This document shows positions 42,053 to 50,579 of a stretch of 64,000 nt of DNA, piece by piece. The position numbers and the translations under genes were made by a program. The number at the start of each line of letters is the position of its first letter. Positions within the stretch are counted from its first letter, which is position 1. This DNA is from Sulfobacillus acidophilus DSM 10332. Its GTDB lineage: Bacteria > Bacillota > Sulfobacillia > Sulfobacillales > Sulfobacillaceae. The notes under the pieces are model-generated. The model saw only the letters and a program-made list of their open reading frames with translations, was not told where the DNA came from and made no database searches. The DNA lies in assembly GCA_000237975.1 (NCBI GenBank), contig CP003179.1:806001-870000 (forward strand), read 5' to 3'.

Positions 42053-42067
42053 CCAGGGGCTTTTTCC
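42034..42067. terminator. Bidirectional terminator
   Basis: A perfect 14-bp stem (GGAAAAAGCCCCTG / CAGGGGCTTTTTCC, 6-base loop) overlapping the stop of the dehydrogenase gene and followed by T or A runs on both strands, so it also serves the convergent small gene. Confidence 0.85.
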
Positions 42068-42072
42068 GGGAA

Positions 42073-42432
42073 TTATTGCATCGCGTTTTTTACCGGTGCT
42101 TGGATCGTCTCCGGCAATTCCGCAAAAGCTTTCATCATAAGGGTCTGATCTCGTTGTTGTAAAGCTTCCGGCAACGATGCCACGGCTTTTTGGCGGACGG
42201 TCAAAAAGCCTTTTAATGTCTCCTCGGGTAAGCCGGCGGCTAACGTCAGATTGGTGTGGCAAAGGGCCAAGTATTCGCTATCCGTGGCCTGTTCGGCCAT
42301 TTGACGAATCAGTTCGCGCATTTGACCCACTTGTTGGTCCGGGGATTTCGCCATCAACTGTTGAAACATGGCGCCCATGTGGGTCGCTCGTTCGGCCTCC
42401 GGCAATCGGGCAATCTGGACAACATCAACCAT
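42073..42432 (-). CDS. Helical protein of unknown function
   Basis: 119 residues, Gln- and Ala-rich and apparently all-helical (ARLPEAERATHMGAMFQQLM, QQVGQMRELIRQMAEQATD, RQKAVASLPEALQQRDQ), with no membrane segment. A repeated short pattern 'sLPEAlq/eLPETiq' occurs near the C-terminus. No named family recognised. AAAGGAGGGTG precedes the ATG at 42432. Similar-sized helical proteins occur at 63495-63746. Confidence 0.68.
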   Translation of the reverse strand: MVDVVQIARLPEAERATHMGAMFQQLMAKSPDQQVGQMRELIRQMAEQATDSEYLALCHTNLTLAAGLPEETLKGFLTVRQKAVASLPEALQQRDQTLMMKAFAELPETIQAPVKNAMQ

Positions 42433-42503
42433 GAGCACCCTCCTTTTCTACTGCGGGCGTTATTGTACCCCAAAGAGGTCCCCCGGTATAAGACCCGTTG
42501 GCA

Positions 42504-43760
42504 CTAAACCGCCAGCACAATCGTCAATAAGCCAAAGAGCATGACGATGGCGCTGACGCCCCAAACCAGCCAGCGATAAAAGCCGCGCATGCGCCACCGC
42601 GGCGGCAGGGCGCGGGCTTCCAGCGCCAACAAAAACCCGAGAACAATCGGCAGCAACATCGCGTTCATGATTTCGACATCGATGGTGAGGGAGACCAGAT
42701 TCCGGCTGAAAATGACCAAAACGGCTCCCGCGATATGGGCAAAGGAATAGACGGCATAAAACCAAGGCGCCTCGCGAAACGAGTGGTTTAAACTATGGGA
42801 AAATCCAAAGACTTCGCCAAGCCCCCAAGCTCCGGCTACCGAGACCACCAACGCGGCAATAATGCTGGCGCCGAGCATGCCTAATCCGAAAACGGTAATG
42901 CCGATCGGGTGGCCCAAAAACGGAACCAAACTTTGGGAGATTTGTTGCACCGTGTTTAACGGGCGATGGGCGTGAACCCGTCCTACCGTAGCCGCGACGA
43001 CAATCACCATAGCCATCATGATGACTTGGGTAATGATCGACCCGGCCAACGTATCCCAACGGGCATGCCGCAGGGCCCGCCAACGACGGGTCAGTCCTTT
43101 GTCGATGACGGCTCCCTGCTGGTAAAAAATCATCCACGGCATAATGACCGCTCCGACATTGGCGGCTAATAAGAAGAGATAATTGAGGTTGGTCAAGGGA
43201 ATGGAGACAAAAGCCGCCGCCATGGCCGCCGGACTCGGACGGGCCACCACGGCAACCCCTACAAAGACCAATTCAAACAAGCCAAAAATGACCCCAATCC
43301 GCTCGACGCGAAGGTAGCTGCCCGAGAGTCCAATGGCAATCAAGGCGACGGTCGCCAAGCCTACGCTGATGGCGGGAGGAACCCCAAACAGGGCGCCGAC
43401 TCCGGCCACTCCGCTAAATTCGGTAATTAAGGCGCCGACAGCGGACAAGAAGAGGGTAGTGGCGGAAATGATCGCCCAAAAACCGCCGAATTGCTGACGG
43501 ATAAGGGAGCCGTGCCCTTGGCCGGTGACGATGCCTAACCGCACGGTGACTTCCTGAACAATATATAAGACGGGAATTAATATAAGCTGGGGCAAAATCA
43601 TGTGATAGCCCCACTCGGCCCCGGATTGGGCCGCGGTAATCAGACTGCCGGCGTCCGTATCCGCCAGCATGACCATGAGACCCGGACCCCAGATGGCCAA
43701 TAAAGGAATATACCATGGTAGAGAACCATGCAGCGTGTCCGGAGTCTTGTCAGCACGCAT
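42504..43760 (-). CDS. Nramp-family divalent metal transporter with altered metal-site motif
   Basis: About 418 residues, 11 helices. The family signature GPGLMVMLADTDAGS is in helix 1; the canonical metal-binding DPGN reads DAGS (residues 36-39). In helix 6, the canonical MPH reads MPW (AVIMPWMIFYQQ). Such changes mark the Nramp-related branch, some members of which carry Mg2+ rather than Mn2+/Fe2+. A very good Fur box covers the promoter, which argues for iron or manganese. Start ATG at 43760 (TTG at 43763 also possible). Confidence 0.85.
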   Translation of the reverse strand: MRADKTPDTLHGSLPWYIPLLAIWGPGLMVMLADTDAGSLITAAQSGAEWGYHMILPQLILIPVLYIVQEVTVRLGIVTGQGHGSLIRQQFGGFWAIISATTLFLSAVGALITEFSGVAGVGALFGVPPAISVGLATVALIAIGLSGSYLRVERIGVIFGLFELVFVGVAVVARPSPAAMAAAFVSIPLTNLNYLFLLAANVGAVIMPWMIFYQQGAVIDKGLTRRWRALRHARWDTLAGSIITQVIMMAMVIVVAATVGRVHAHRPLNTVQQISQSLVPFLGHPIGITVFGLGMLGASIIAALVVSVAGAWGLGEVFGFSHSLNHSFREAPWFYAVYSFAHIAGAVLVIFSRNLVSLTIDVEIMNAMLLPIVLGFLLALEARALPPRWRMRGFYRWLVWGVSAIVMLFGLLTIVLAV

Positions 43761-43797
43761 CAACGGGTGTCGTCCTTTCGGATGATCATTGGGATTA

Positions 43798-43826
43798 ATG
43801 ATAATGAGAATCATTCTTAAAAACAA
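43798..43826 (-). promoter_or_regulatory. Promoter with Fur box for the Nramp gene
   Basis: On the minus strand TTGTTT (43821-43826), 17-bp spacer, TATCAT (43798-43803). The 19-mer at 43800-43818 (GATAATGAGAATCATTCTT) matches the E. coli-type Fur consensus at 16 of 19 positions and lies across the spacer and -10 box. Confidence 0.8.
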
Positions 43827-43872
43827 GGGGCAAAGGACGCGACTTTTTTGATCCGTTTGCGCCTCGTCCATG

Positions 43873-43893
43873 AAAAGGCCGCGTGGGCGGCCT
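43873..43893 (-). terminator. Terminator of argR
   Basis: Minus strand GGCCGC, CCAC loop, GCGGCC then TTTT, 9 bp after the argR stop. Confidence 0.75.
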
Positions 43894-43901
43894 CGCCTCG
43901 C

Positions 43902-44381
43902 TTACGATGAGGCATGGTGCTCGGGAGGAAGCTGAGCCGGACGTAAGCGCGTCTCCATGCTTCGGGCCGAGACATCATCTTCGCATATAATCAGGAGGGT
44001 GTCATCGCCGGCTACCGTTCCTAATAAATGCGGCAATTCCATTTGGTCCAAAATCGCCGCCACGGCATGCGCATTACCCGGCAACACTTTTAACACCACC
44101 AGGTTATTTGCCCGCCGTACCGATACGTAGGATTCCGCGAGCATGCGATCCAGCCGGGCTTCGGCGGAAATCCCGCTACCGGCCGGCAAGGAATAACGAT
44201 ACCGACCGCTCGGGGTCAGGGTTTTCACCAAATGTAAATCCCGGATATCCCGTGACACCGTCACCTGGGTCACATGAAAGCCGGCTCGCCGCAATTCGCG
44301 GACTAACGCTTCTTGTGTTTCTAAATCCCGTGTGGCGACGAGTTCTCGCAAAAATTGCTGGCGGCGCTGTTTCTCCCTCAC
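43902..44381 (-). CDS. argR: Arginine repressor ArgR
   Basis: 159 residues: N-terminal winged helix (FLRELVATRDLETQEALVRELRRAGFHVTQVTVSRDIRDLHLVK) and C-terminal arginine-binding hexamerisation domain (LPGNAHAVAAILDQM...GTVAGDDTLLIIC; the DD pair binds arginine). GTG at 44381 after GGGAG is preferred; it gives the usual ArgR length, while the open frame upstream has no ribosome site. Follows argH after a terminator and has its own promoter. Confidence 0.93.
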   Translation of the reverse strand: MREKQRRQQFLRELVATRDLETQEALVRELRRAGFHVTQVTVSRDIRDLHLVKTLTPSGRYRYSLPAGSGISAEARLDRMLAESYVSVRRANNLVVLKVLPGNAHAVAAILDQMELPHLLGTVAGDDTLLIICEDDVSARSMETRLRPAQLPPEHHASS

Positions 44382-44399
44382 ACTATCACTCCCGTATTC

Positions 44400-44429
44400 A
44401 TTATACTGAACCCGGACGCCATTTTTCAA
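44400..44429 (-). promoter_or_regulatory. Promoter of argR with ARG-box-like inverted repeat
   Basis: Minus strand TTGAAA (44424-44429), 18-bp spacer, TATAAT (44400-44405). The -10 box lies within an ATTCA-N6-TGAA inverted repeat (44397-44410), suggesting autoregulation. The resulting leader is very short. Confidence 0.6.
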
Positions 44430-44491
44430 AACCAACCGCGAATAGTTAAACAGTTAAGGGGACTGCGGCGATTTCGGGCATTCCGATGTCG

Positions 44492-44523
44492 AAAAAGCCC
44501 CCCGCTACGCGAGCGAGAGGCTT
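44492..44523 (-). terminator. Terminator after argH
   Basis: Minus strand: imperfect hairpin from AAGCCTC to GGGGGGCTT with CGCT/AGCG inner pairs, followed by a T-run; 15 bp after the argH stop. It separates argFGH from argR. Confidence 0.7.
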
Positions 44524-44538
44524 AGAGGAGAAATGGTC

Positions 44539-45840
44539 CTATAATAATTGGCGGGCGGCGCGAATTTGCTCTCGAACATGAGCCGGGCCGGGCCCCATCG
44601 GACGGTCCCGAAGAGTCAAGCTGTGCCGAATGGCGTCCGGGGAAGCGGCTTTGACCTGGGGATCCCGAAAACGGGCGGCCACTTGCCCGTGGGCTTCCCG
44701 GAAGGGGATGCCGTCTTGCACCAGTTTTTCCGCCCAGTCGGTGGCTAAGAGGTCTTCGCCCATATCCTCTTGAATCCGTTTCGGGTTGACGGTGATTCCG
44801 GCCAAAAGACCGGCCATGGCGTCCAGACTGGCCAGAACGGTGTCGACGCCGGTAAATAAAAGGCCCTTGTCTTCTTGCAGGTCCCGGTTATAAGCCAGCG
44901 GCAGTCCTTTCATGAGGGTCAAAAAGGCGGTCAATTGCCCGATGACGACGCCGCTTTTCCCCCGAATCAACTCGGCAATATCCGGATTCTTCTTTTGGGG
45001 CATCATACTGGAACCGGTGGCCCAGTGGTCGGAGAGGGTAATAAAGCCGAATTCACGCCCACTCCATAAAATCAACTCTTCTGACAGGCGGGACAGGTGT
45101 ACCGCCACCAACGCCAAATCCGCCAGAAATTCGATCGCGAAGTCGCGATCGCTGACCGCATCCAAACTATTTTGGTAGGGTCCCGCAAAACCGAGGTGAT
45201 GCGCGGTCCTGGTCGGATCAATGGGTAATGTCGTGCCCGCCAGCGCGCCGGCCCCTAACGGCGATACATTGGCCCGGGCCGCCATATCTTCGATACGGGA
45301 GCGATCACGCAGGAGCATCCAGACATAGGCTAAGAGATGATGGCCGACGGTCACCGGTTGGCCCGGTTGCATGTGGGTATATCCCGGTAACGGCAGATCG
45401 GCCCACCGTTCCGCGAGTCCCAAGATGGTGTCCACCAAGTGGTTGAGGGCGGCTATCGTCTTTTGCCCGGCGTCTTTTACGTAAAGGTGCAAATCCAGGG
45501 CGACCTGGTCATTGCGGCTGCGGGCGGTGTGTAGCTTGCCGGCGACCGGACCTAAGCGCCGGGTGAGTTCTTGTTCGACGGCACTGTGGACGTCTTCCGC
45601 CATAAGGTCCCACGGATCGGCGCCGGCTTCCACCTCGCTCAACAGGGCTTCTAATCCTTGCTGGATTGCCTCATGCTCCTCAGGCGTCAAAAGACCGACT
45701 GCGGCCAACATGTCGGCGTGCGCGAGGCTACCTTGGATATCATACCGTGCAAGGCGCCAATCAACCGCCAGCGAGGACGAGAAGGCCCGGGCTTTCGGGT
45801 CCAGGCCTCCGGGAAGACGTCCGCTCCATAAATCAGGCAT
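44539..45840 (-). CDS. argH: Argininosuccinate lyase
   Basis: 433 residues. Catalyses the last step of arginine synthesis (argininosuccinate to arginine and fumarate). The superfamily signature GSSMMPQKKNPD is present, as are the N-terminal LWSGRLPGGLDP and HTARSRNDQVALDLHLY. Starts within the end of argG (8-nt overlap). A little shorter than the usual 450-470 residues but with no missing motif. Confidence 0.96.
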   Translation of the reverse strand: MPDLWSGRLPGGLDPKARAFSSSLAVDWRLARYDIQGSLAHADMLAAVGLLTPEEHEAIQQGLEALLSEVEAGADPWDLMAEDVHSAVEQELTRRLGPVAGKLHTARSRNDQVALDLHLYVKDAGQKTIAALNHLVDTILGLAERWADLPLPGYTHMQPGQPVTVGHHLLAYVWMLLRDRSRIEDMAARANVSPLGAGALAGTTLPIDPTRTAHHLGFAGPYQNSLDAVSDRDFAIEFLADLALVAVHLSRLSEELILWSGREFGFITLSDHWATGSSMMPQKKNPDIAELIRGKSGVVIGQLTAFLTLMKGLPLAYNRDLQEDKGLLFTGVDTVLASLDAMAGLLAGITVNPKRIQEDMGEDLLATDWAEKLVQDGIPFREAHGQVAARFRDPQVKAASPDAIRHSLTLRDRPMGPGPAHVREQIRAARQLL

Positions 45841-47077
45841 GGGTATGCTGCTCCATCATCGAAAACTGGAAGTCGCCCACGTGCGCGGATGCCAGCGGCG
45901 ATACTCGCGAGCGGGTCCGAATGGGTAATCCCCACAAGTCGACGAATCCCTTGGCGGCTTTGTGGTCGAATTGGTCGCCCGTGCTATAGGTCGCGAGACC
46001 GGTGTGATAGAGTGAAACCGGGCTTTCTAGTCCGAGAACCTCGATTCGGCCTTGAGCTAATTTGACAGTCACTTTGCCGGTGGTCATGCGATTGGCCTCT
46101 CGCATAAAGGCATCCAACGACAGGCGGGCCGGGCTATACCACATGCCGTAGTACACCAGTTCCGCATATTCCGGCTCCAGGCGGGCTTTCAAGTGGGCCA
46201 AGTCACGGGTGAGGACGAGTTGTTCCAGGGCTCGGTGGGCCGTGACCAGTGTGACGGCCGCCGGGGCTTCGTAGACTTCGTGGGATTTAATGCCTACTAA
46301 CCGATTTTCCACCATGTGAATACGACCTACGCCTTCGGAACCCGCAATACGGTTCAACGTCTCCACCAGCTCATGCAAGGGAGGTCGCTCGCCATTTACC
46401 GCAACCGGTACCCCCGCCTCAAATTCAATGGTGAGGGTGGTGCCGCTCGGGTCGGTTTCCCCCGGGTTTTTCGTCCATTCAAAGGCATCTTCCGGCACGG
46501 GTTGGGACGGGTCCTCGATGGCCCCCCCTTCAGCACTGCGTCCCCAAATATTGACATCCACGCTATAAGGGGAGCGACGGGTCACCGGAATCGGCACATG
46601 ATGCTGTTCGGCATAGGTAATTTCCTCGTCGCGCGTCATGCCCCATTCCCGGACGGGGGCTAAGACTTCCAAAGCCGGGTCTAACGCCGCGATCGCCACG
46701 TCAAAACGGACCTGGTCATTGCCTTTGCCGGTGCATCCGTGTGCGACCGCTTCGGCCGCCTCCTGGTGCGCTACCGATACCAACAGTTCCGAAATTAAGG
46801 GGCGGGACAACGCCGAAGCCAAAGGATATTGCCCTTCGTAGAGCGCATTCGCCTGAATGGTGGGGATCACGTAATGTTGAGCAAAGTAATCGCGCACATC
46901 GACCACGTAGGCGCGGACCGCTCCAACTTGGAGGGCTTTTTCTTGAATGGCTTTCAAATCTTGATTGGCGCCTAAATCGGCAGTGACCGTGACCACTTCG
47001 TATCCCTGCTCGTGGAGCCAGGGAATGGCGACACTGGTATCGAGCCCTCCGGAATAGGCCAACACGACGCGTTTCAC
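45833..47077 (-). CDS. argG: Argininosuccinate synthase
   Basis: 414 residues, GTG start after GAAAGGGG. N-terminal ATP pyrophosphatase loop VVLAYSGGLDTSVAIPWL, then AHGCTGKGNDQVRFDVAI and the tetramer arm. Condenses citrulline with aspartate. Middle gene of argF-argG-argH; 65 bp downstream of argF. Confidence 0.96.
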   Translation of the reverse strand: MKRVVLAYSGGLDTSVAIPWLHEQGYEVVTVTADLGANQDLKAIQEKALQVGAVRAYVVDVRDYFAQHYVIPTIQANALYEGQYPLASALSRPLISELLVSVAHQEAAEAVAHGCTGKGNDQVRFDVAIAALDPALEVLAPVREWGMTRDEEITYAEQHHVPIPVTRRSPYSVDVNIWGRSAEGGAIEDPSQPVPEDAFEWTKNPGETDPSGTTLTIEFEAGVPVAVNGERPPLHELVETLNRIAGSEGVGRIHMVENRLVGIKSHEVYEAPAAVTLVTAHRALEQLVLTRDLAHLKARLEPEYAELVYYGMWYSPARLSLDAFMREANRMTTGKVTVKLAQGRIEVLGLESPVSLYHTGLATYSTGDQFDHKAAKGFVDLWGLPIRTRSRVSPLASAHVGDFQFSMMEQHTHA

Positions 47078-47142
47078 AAAATAACCCCTTTCACAAGTGA
47101 TGCTTTCATCTTACGAGTCCAGCCGATTCCTGGCTAGGCCAT

Positions 47143-48117
47143 CTAGCTGGGGTTGGCCAATAAGGACAGTAATAAGGCTTTTTGGGCATGCAGGCGGTTT
47201 TCCGCTTGATCCCATACGACCGATTGATCCCCATCAATCACGTCCTCGGTCACTTCTTGCCCTCGATGGGCCGGCAGGCAATGCATAAAAACCGTATGAC
47301 GACTAGCCAATTGCATCAAGAGGCGATTGACTTGGAAGGGCGCAAAAGCGGTCAAGCGGGCTTCGGTTTCGGCTTCTTGCCCCATGCTGACCCAAACGTC
47401 CGTGTAGATGACGTCCGCATCTACGGCCGCTTCTTTCGGATCATGGGTGAGGTAAACGCCGCCGCCGCGGCTTTTGGCTTCCGATTGCCCCCATTCAAGG
47501 ACCGCCGCCGGCGGCTCATATCCGGGCGGGACGGCCAGTCGGAGGCCAAACCCCAACAAAGCGGCCGCTTCAATCCAGCTATTGGCCATATTGCTGCCGT
47601 CACCGACATAGGTGACAACCAGGCCGTTTAAGGTTCCGAAACGCTCATAGAGCGTCAAGAGATCGGCCAACAGTTGGCAGGGATGGTAGTCGTCGCTGAG
47701 CCCGTTAATAACCGGGATGGTGGCAGCCTCCGCTAACGATTCCAGCCGATCATGCGGCCCGGTTCTGACCATCAGTGCGTCGACATAGCGCGATAAGACG
47801 CGAGCGGTATCTTCGAGCGTTTCACCCCGCGAGATCTGCAAGGTGGTGGGGGACAGCTCGAGGATATGGCCGCCCAGTTGTTGCATCCCGACGCTAAAGG
47901 ATACCCGTGTCCGGGTTGATGCCTTTTCGAAAATCATGGCCAGGGTTTTTCCTTTAAGTGGTTCAAACGGGATCCGAAGCTTTTGGATTTGTTTCAGATC
48001 ACGAGCTAATTGCACGAGCTGGACGATATCATCGGGCGAAAGATCGGCGAGCCGTAAGACGTCCCGTCCGTATAACGACGGCCAACGGGAAGGAACCGGT
48101 AACGATGCAACCGCCAT
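47143..48117 (-). CDS. argF: Ornithine carbamoyltransferase
   Basis: 324 residues. Carbamoyl-phosphate site STRTR (in EKASTRTRVSF), HPCQ (YHPCQLLADLLT), and the ornithine-binding HCLPAHRG are all present; VYTDVWVSMGQE also fits OTC. First gene of the arg operon, whose promoter overlaps an ARG box. GGAGGTGG precedes the ATG. Confidence 0.96.
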   Translation of the reverse strand: MAVASLPVPSRWPSLYGRDVLRLADLSPDDIVQLVQLARDLKQIQKLRIPFEPLKGKTLAMIFEKASTRTRVSFSVGMQQLGGHILELSPTTLQISRGETLEDTARVLSRYVDALMVRTGPHDRLESLAEAATIPVINGLSDDYHPCQLLADLLTLYERFGTLNGLVVTYVGDGSNMANSWIEAAALLGFGLRLAVPPGYEPPAAVLEWGQSEAKSRGGGVYLTHDPKEAAVDADVIYTDVWVSMGQEAETEARLTAFAPFQVNRLLMQLASRHTVFMHCLPAHRGQEVTEDVIDGDQSVVWDQAENRLHAQKALLLSLLANPS

Positions 48118-48143
48118 GTGGTTGCCACCTCCATACTAAGATA

Positions 48144-48178
48144 TGAATAGTTATACTATCATAAGGATGGATCGTCAA
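48144..48178 (-). promoter_or_regulatory. argF promoter overlapped by an ARG box
   Basis: Minus strand TTGACG (48173-48178), 17-bp spacer, TATAAC (48150-48155). The plus-strand 14-mer TGAATAGTTATACT (48144-48157) resembles the ARG-box pattern TGAAT-N4-ATTCA and covers the -10 box, the classical place for ArgR repression. Confidence 0.65.
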
Positions 48179-48293
48179 TAGCTTGGCCGGCCGTTGGTTG
48201 TCGCTTGATTTGCCGGACATTAGCCATCAAGGCTCAAAAAAGCGCGCAAAGAATTTTTTTGGGGACGCTTTCGGGTTTTTGCCGAGATCCTGG

Positions 48294-48337
48294 TTGACAG
48301 TCGGTCGTTCTTAAGATATTTTGAATAAAATTTGAAT
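48294..48337 (+). promoter_or_regulatory. proBA promoter with TTTGAAT repeats
   Basis: Consensus TTGACA (48294-48299), 17-bp spacer, TATTTT (48317-48322). Directly after it, TTTGAAT occurs twice (48320-48326 and 48331-48337), resembling ARG-box half sites. The 312-bp gap between argF and proB holds only these two divergent promoters and a leader of about 100 bases; no T-box motif was recognised. Confidence 0.6.
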
Positions 48338-48429
48338 TACAGGGGTCGTCTCGGTAATTGGCGTCACGGGATGTATCATCGGGCGCACCAACGGCTATCG
48401 AGTTGAATTTACCGCGGGAGGTTTAACCG

Positions 48430-49206
48430 TTGCGCTGGGTCGTTAAAATCGGCACCTCAAGCTTATGTGAGGCGGATGGCCAGTTAAGCTGGAACAAAGT
48501 CCTCATGTTTACCCGTCAGATCAAGGCGCTGCATGAGCGGGGGCACCAAGTGGTGGTCGTGACCTCAGGCGCGATTGGGACGGGGATGGGGACCACCAAA
48601 ATCCGTCCTAAGACGCTGTCTGAGCGCCAAGCCCTGGCGGCCATTGGACAGGCGCACCTCATGGAATATTACCGTAAAGCGTTGGCTCCCATTACGATGG
48701 GGCAGCTGCTTTTGACCTATCCCGATATTAGCGATCCGATTCGGCGTGACATATTTTGCCAAACATTGGAACACATGTTGCAGTGGCGGACCATCCCGGT
48801 CGTCAACGAAAATGATGCGGTGACCGACGACGAGTCGCGCATTGGCGACAATGATACGTTGGCGGCTCATCTAGCCGTGATGGTCCGGGCCAATCGTTTG
48901 GTTATCTTGACGGATATTGACGGACTTTATACCGATAACCCTTATCAAAATCCGGGTGCGCAACGCATCGACGCCTTACCTTGGGTTACCCTAGAGCACG
49001 TGGAACAGTTCGGGGCCGGCGAACCGGGACAATTTGGGGCCGGCGGCATGGCCACGAAGCTGCAGGCCGCCCGTATCGCGCAGGAAGCCGGGATCGAGAT
49101 GGTTCTCGCGTCAAGCCGCGAGCCCGGGGTTTTGCAAAAGATTGATGCCCCGAATTGGCAAGGGGGCACGCGGTTTTTGGCACGGAGGGGGGTCTCCCAT
49201 GCTTAA
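48430..49206 (+). CDS. proB: Glutamate 5-kinase without PUA domain
   Basis: 258 residues. First step of proline synthesis from glutamate. Amino-acid-kinase motifs: VVKIGTSSL, VVVVTSGAIGTGM, VVNENDAV, ILTDIDGLYTDNP and GGMATKLQAA. The C-terminal PUA domain of E. coli ProB (367 residues) is absent, as in some other bacterial proteins. TTG start after GGGAGG. Overlaps proA by 8 nt. Confidence 0.94.
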   Translation: MRWVVKIGTSSLCEADGQLSWNKVLMFTRQIKALHERGHQVVVVTSGAIGTGMGTTKIRPKTLSERQALAAIGQAHLMEYYRKALAPITMGQLLLTYPDISDPIRRDIFCQTLEHMLQWRTIPVVNENDAVTDDESRIGDNDTLAAHLAVMVRANRLVILTDIDGLYTDNPYQNPGAQRIDALPWVTLEHVEQFGAGEPGQFGAGGMATKLQAARIAQEAGIEMVLASSREPGVLQKIDAPNWQGGTRFLARRGVSHA

Positions 49207-50440
49207 TCAACTGTTGCAGCAAGCCAAAGATGCGCAAAAAGGGTTGCGGTTGGCGGATGGCTCCCGCCGTAACCAGGTTTTAGCGGCCATGCGAGATCTT
49301 CTGCGAGAACGGCAAACCGAGATTTTGGCGGTCAATCAAGCGGAAGTGCAAAGGGCGGAGGCTGCCGGCTTAACCGGGGCCTTGTTAAAGCGCTTGGTCC
49401 TCACGGAGAAGAAATTAGCCGAGTTGGCGGACGGCCTGAAAACCGTGGCCCGCCTACCGGATCCGTTAGGACAAGGGCCTCGCTGGACGTTGGATAACGG
49501 ATTAAAGTTAAATACGGTGCGTGTGCCGTTGGGCGTAATCGGGTTAATTTTCGAGAGTCGACCGGGGGTGGCGATTGAGGCGGCCGGTCTTACGGTCAAA
49601 AGCGGGAACGCCATTATCTTGCGTAGCGGGCATGAAGCTCTCGACACGGTTACTTTGCTGACGCGCTTATGGCAGGACGCGCTGGAACGGGCAGGTCTCC
49701 CGCGGTTTGCCGTGCAATCCGTGGAAAAGCCGGATCGGCAATATGCGGTTGAGATGATGCATTTGACGGGGTTGGACCTATTAATACCGCGCGGCGGGGC
49801 CGGGTTGATTCAAACGGTTGTCAAAGAAGCGACGGTCCCCGTCATTGAAACCGGGGTAGGGAACTGTCATCTCTACGTGGATAAGGCGGCGGATCTTGAT
49901 ATGGCGGTCAAAATCCTCCGCGACGGCAAGGTGGGGAACCCGGCCGTTTGTAACGCGTTAGAAACGGTGTTGGTACACCGGGACGTCAAAGAGGCCTTTT
50001 TAACGCGGGCGTATGCGGCGTTAGAAGACGACGGGGTGACTTGGCACGGGGATCCGGAAGTGAGGCGGATTTTACCGCAGGCGGTGGCGGCCGACGAACC
50101 GGATTGGGCCAACGAATATCTCAGTTTGGATTTGGCGGCCAAGGTGGTGGACGGTTTAGAAGAGGCTTTGGCTCACATTGAACGCTATGGGACTTTCCAT
50201 TCCGAAGCGGTTGTGACGAACGATTACGTGGTTGGCCAAACCTTTTTGGAACGTGTCGATGCGGCGGTCGTGTACTGGAACGCCTCCACCCGGTTTACCG
50301 ACGGGTTTCAATTCGGATTCGGCGCGGAAGTCGGCATCAGCACCCAAAAGATGCACGCGCGGGGTCCCATGGGGCTTGAAGCCCTCACCACAACCAAAAC
50401 CCTCGCGTACGGCATGGGGCAAACTCGGGATCTGCATTAA
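49199..50440 (+). CDS. proA: Gamma-glutamyl phosphate reductase
   Basis: About 413 residues. The ALDH-fold enzyme makes glutamate semialdehyde. Catalytic Cys in KVGNPAVCNALET; other family motifs are RVPLGVIGLIFESRPGV, GNAIILRSGHEA, LIPRGGAGLI and YGTFHSEAVV. ATG at 49199 after GGAGGGGGG overlaps proB; an upstream in-frame ATG at 49034 lies deep inside proB and is rejected. Confidence 0.95.
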   Translation: MLNQLLQQAKDAQKGLRLADGSRRNQVLAAMRDLLRERQTEILAVNQAEVQRAEAAGLTGALLKRLVLTEKKLAELADGLKTVARLPDPLGQGPRWTLDNGLKLNTVRVPLGVIGLIFESRPGVAIEAAGLTVKSGNAIILRSGHEALDTVTLLTRLWQDALERAGLPRFAVQSVEKPDRQYAVEMMHLTGLDLLIPRGGAGLIQTVVKEATVPVIETGVGNCHLYVDKAADLDMAVKILRDGKVGNPAVCNALETVLVHRDVKEAFLTRAYAALEDDGVTWHGDPEVRRILPQAVAADEPDWANEYLSLDLAAKVVDGLEEALAHIERYGTFHSEAVVTNDYVVGQTFLERVDAAVVYWNASTRFTDGFQFGFGAEVGISTQKMHARGPMGLEALTTTKTLAYGMGQTRDLH

Positions 50441-50454
50441 ATCCCGGTTTTTCC

Positions 50455-50485
50455 GCTGTGGCTCCTTGTGAGCTGCAGCTTTTTT
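50455..50485 (+). terminator. Terminator of proBA
   Basis: GCTGTGGCTC / GAGCTGCAGC (two G-T pairs), 5-base loop, followed by six T residues. Confidence 0.8.
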
Positions 50486-50514
50486 GTTTGCCCAAAATAA
50501 AGAGAAAAAGTGGA

Positions 50515-50545
50515 TTGACAAAAATAGAGCGATAAGTCACATTAT
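50515..50545 (+). promoter_or_regulatory. Candidate promoter of the IclR operon
   Basis: Consensus TTGACA (50515-50520), 19-bp spacer, CATTAT (50540-50545). The long spacer makes it a moderate match. Confidence 0.4.
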
Positions 50546-50579
50546 AACTGACCGGATAGTGGATGGAGATGACCACATC

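Noticed and set aside
48360-48430. ACCGCGGG near proB that recalls the end of a T-box antiterminator
   Set aside because: The full T-box motif and a specifier-loop structure are missing, and no terminator hairpin lies in the leader.
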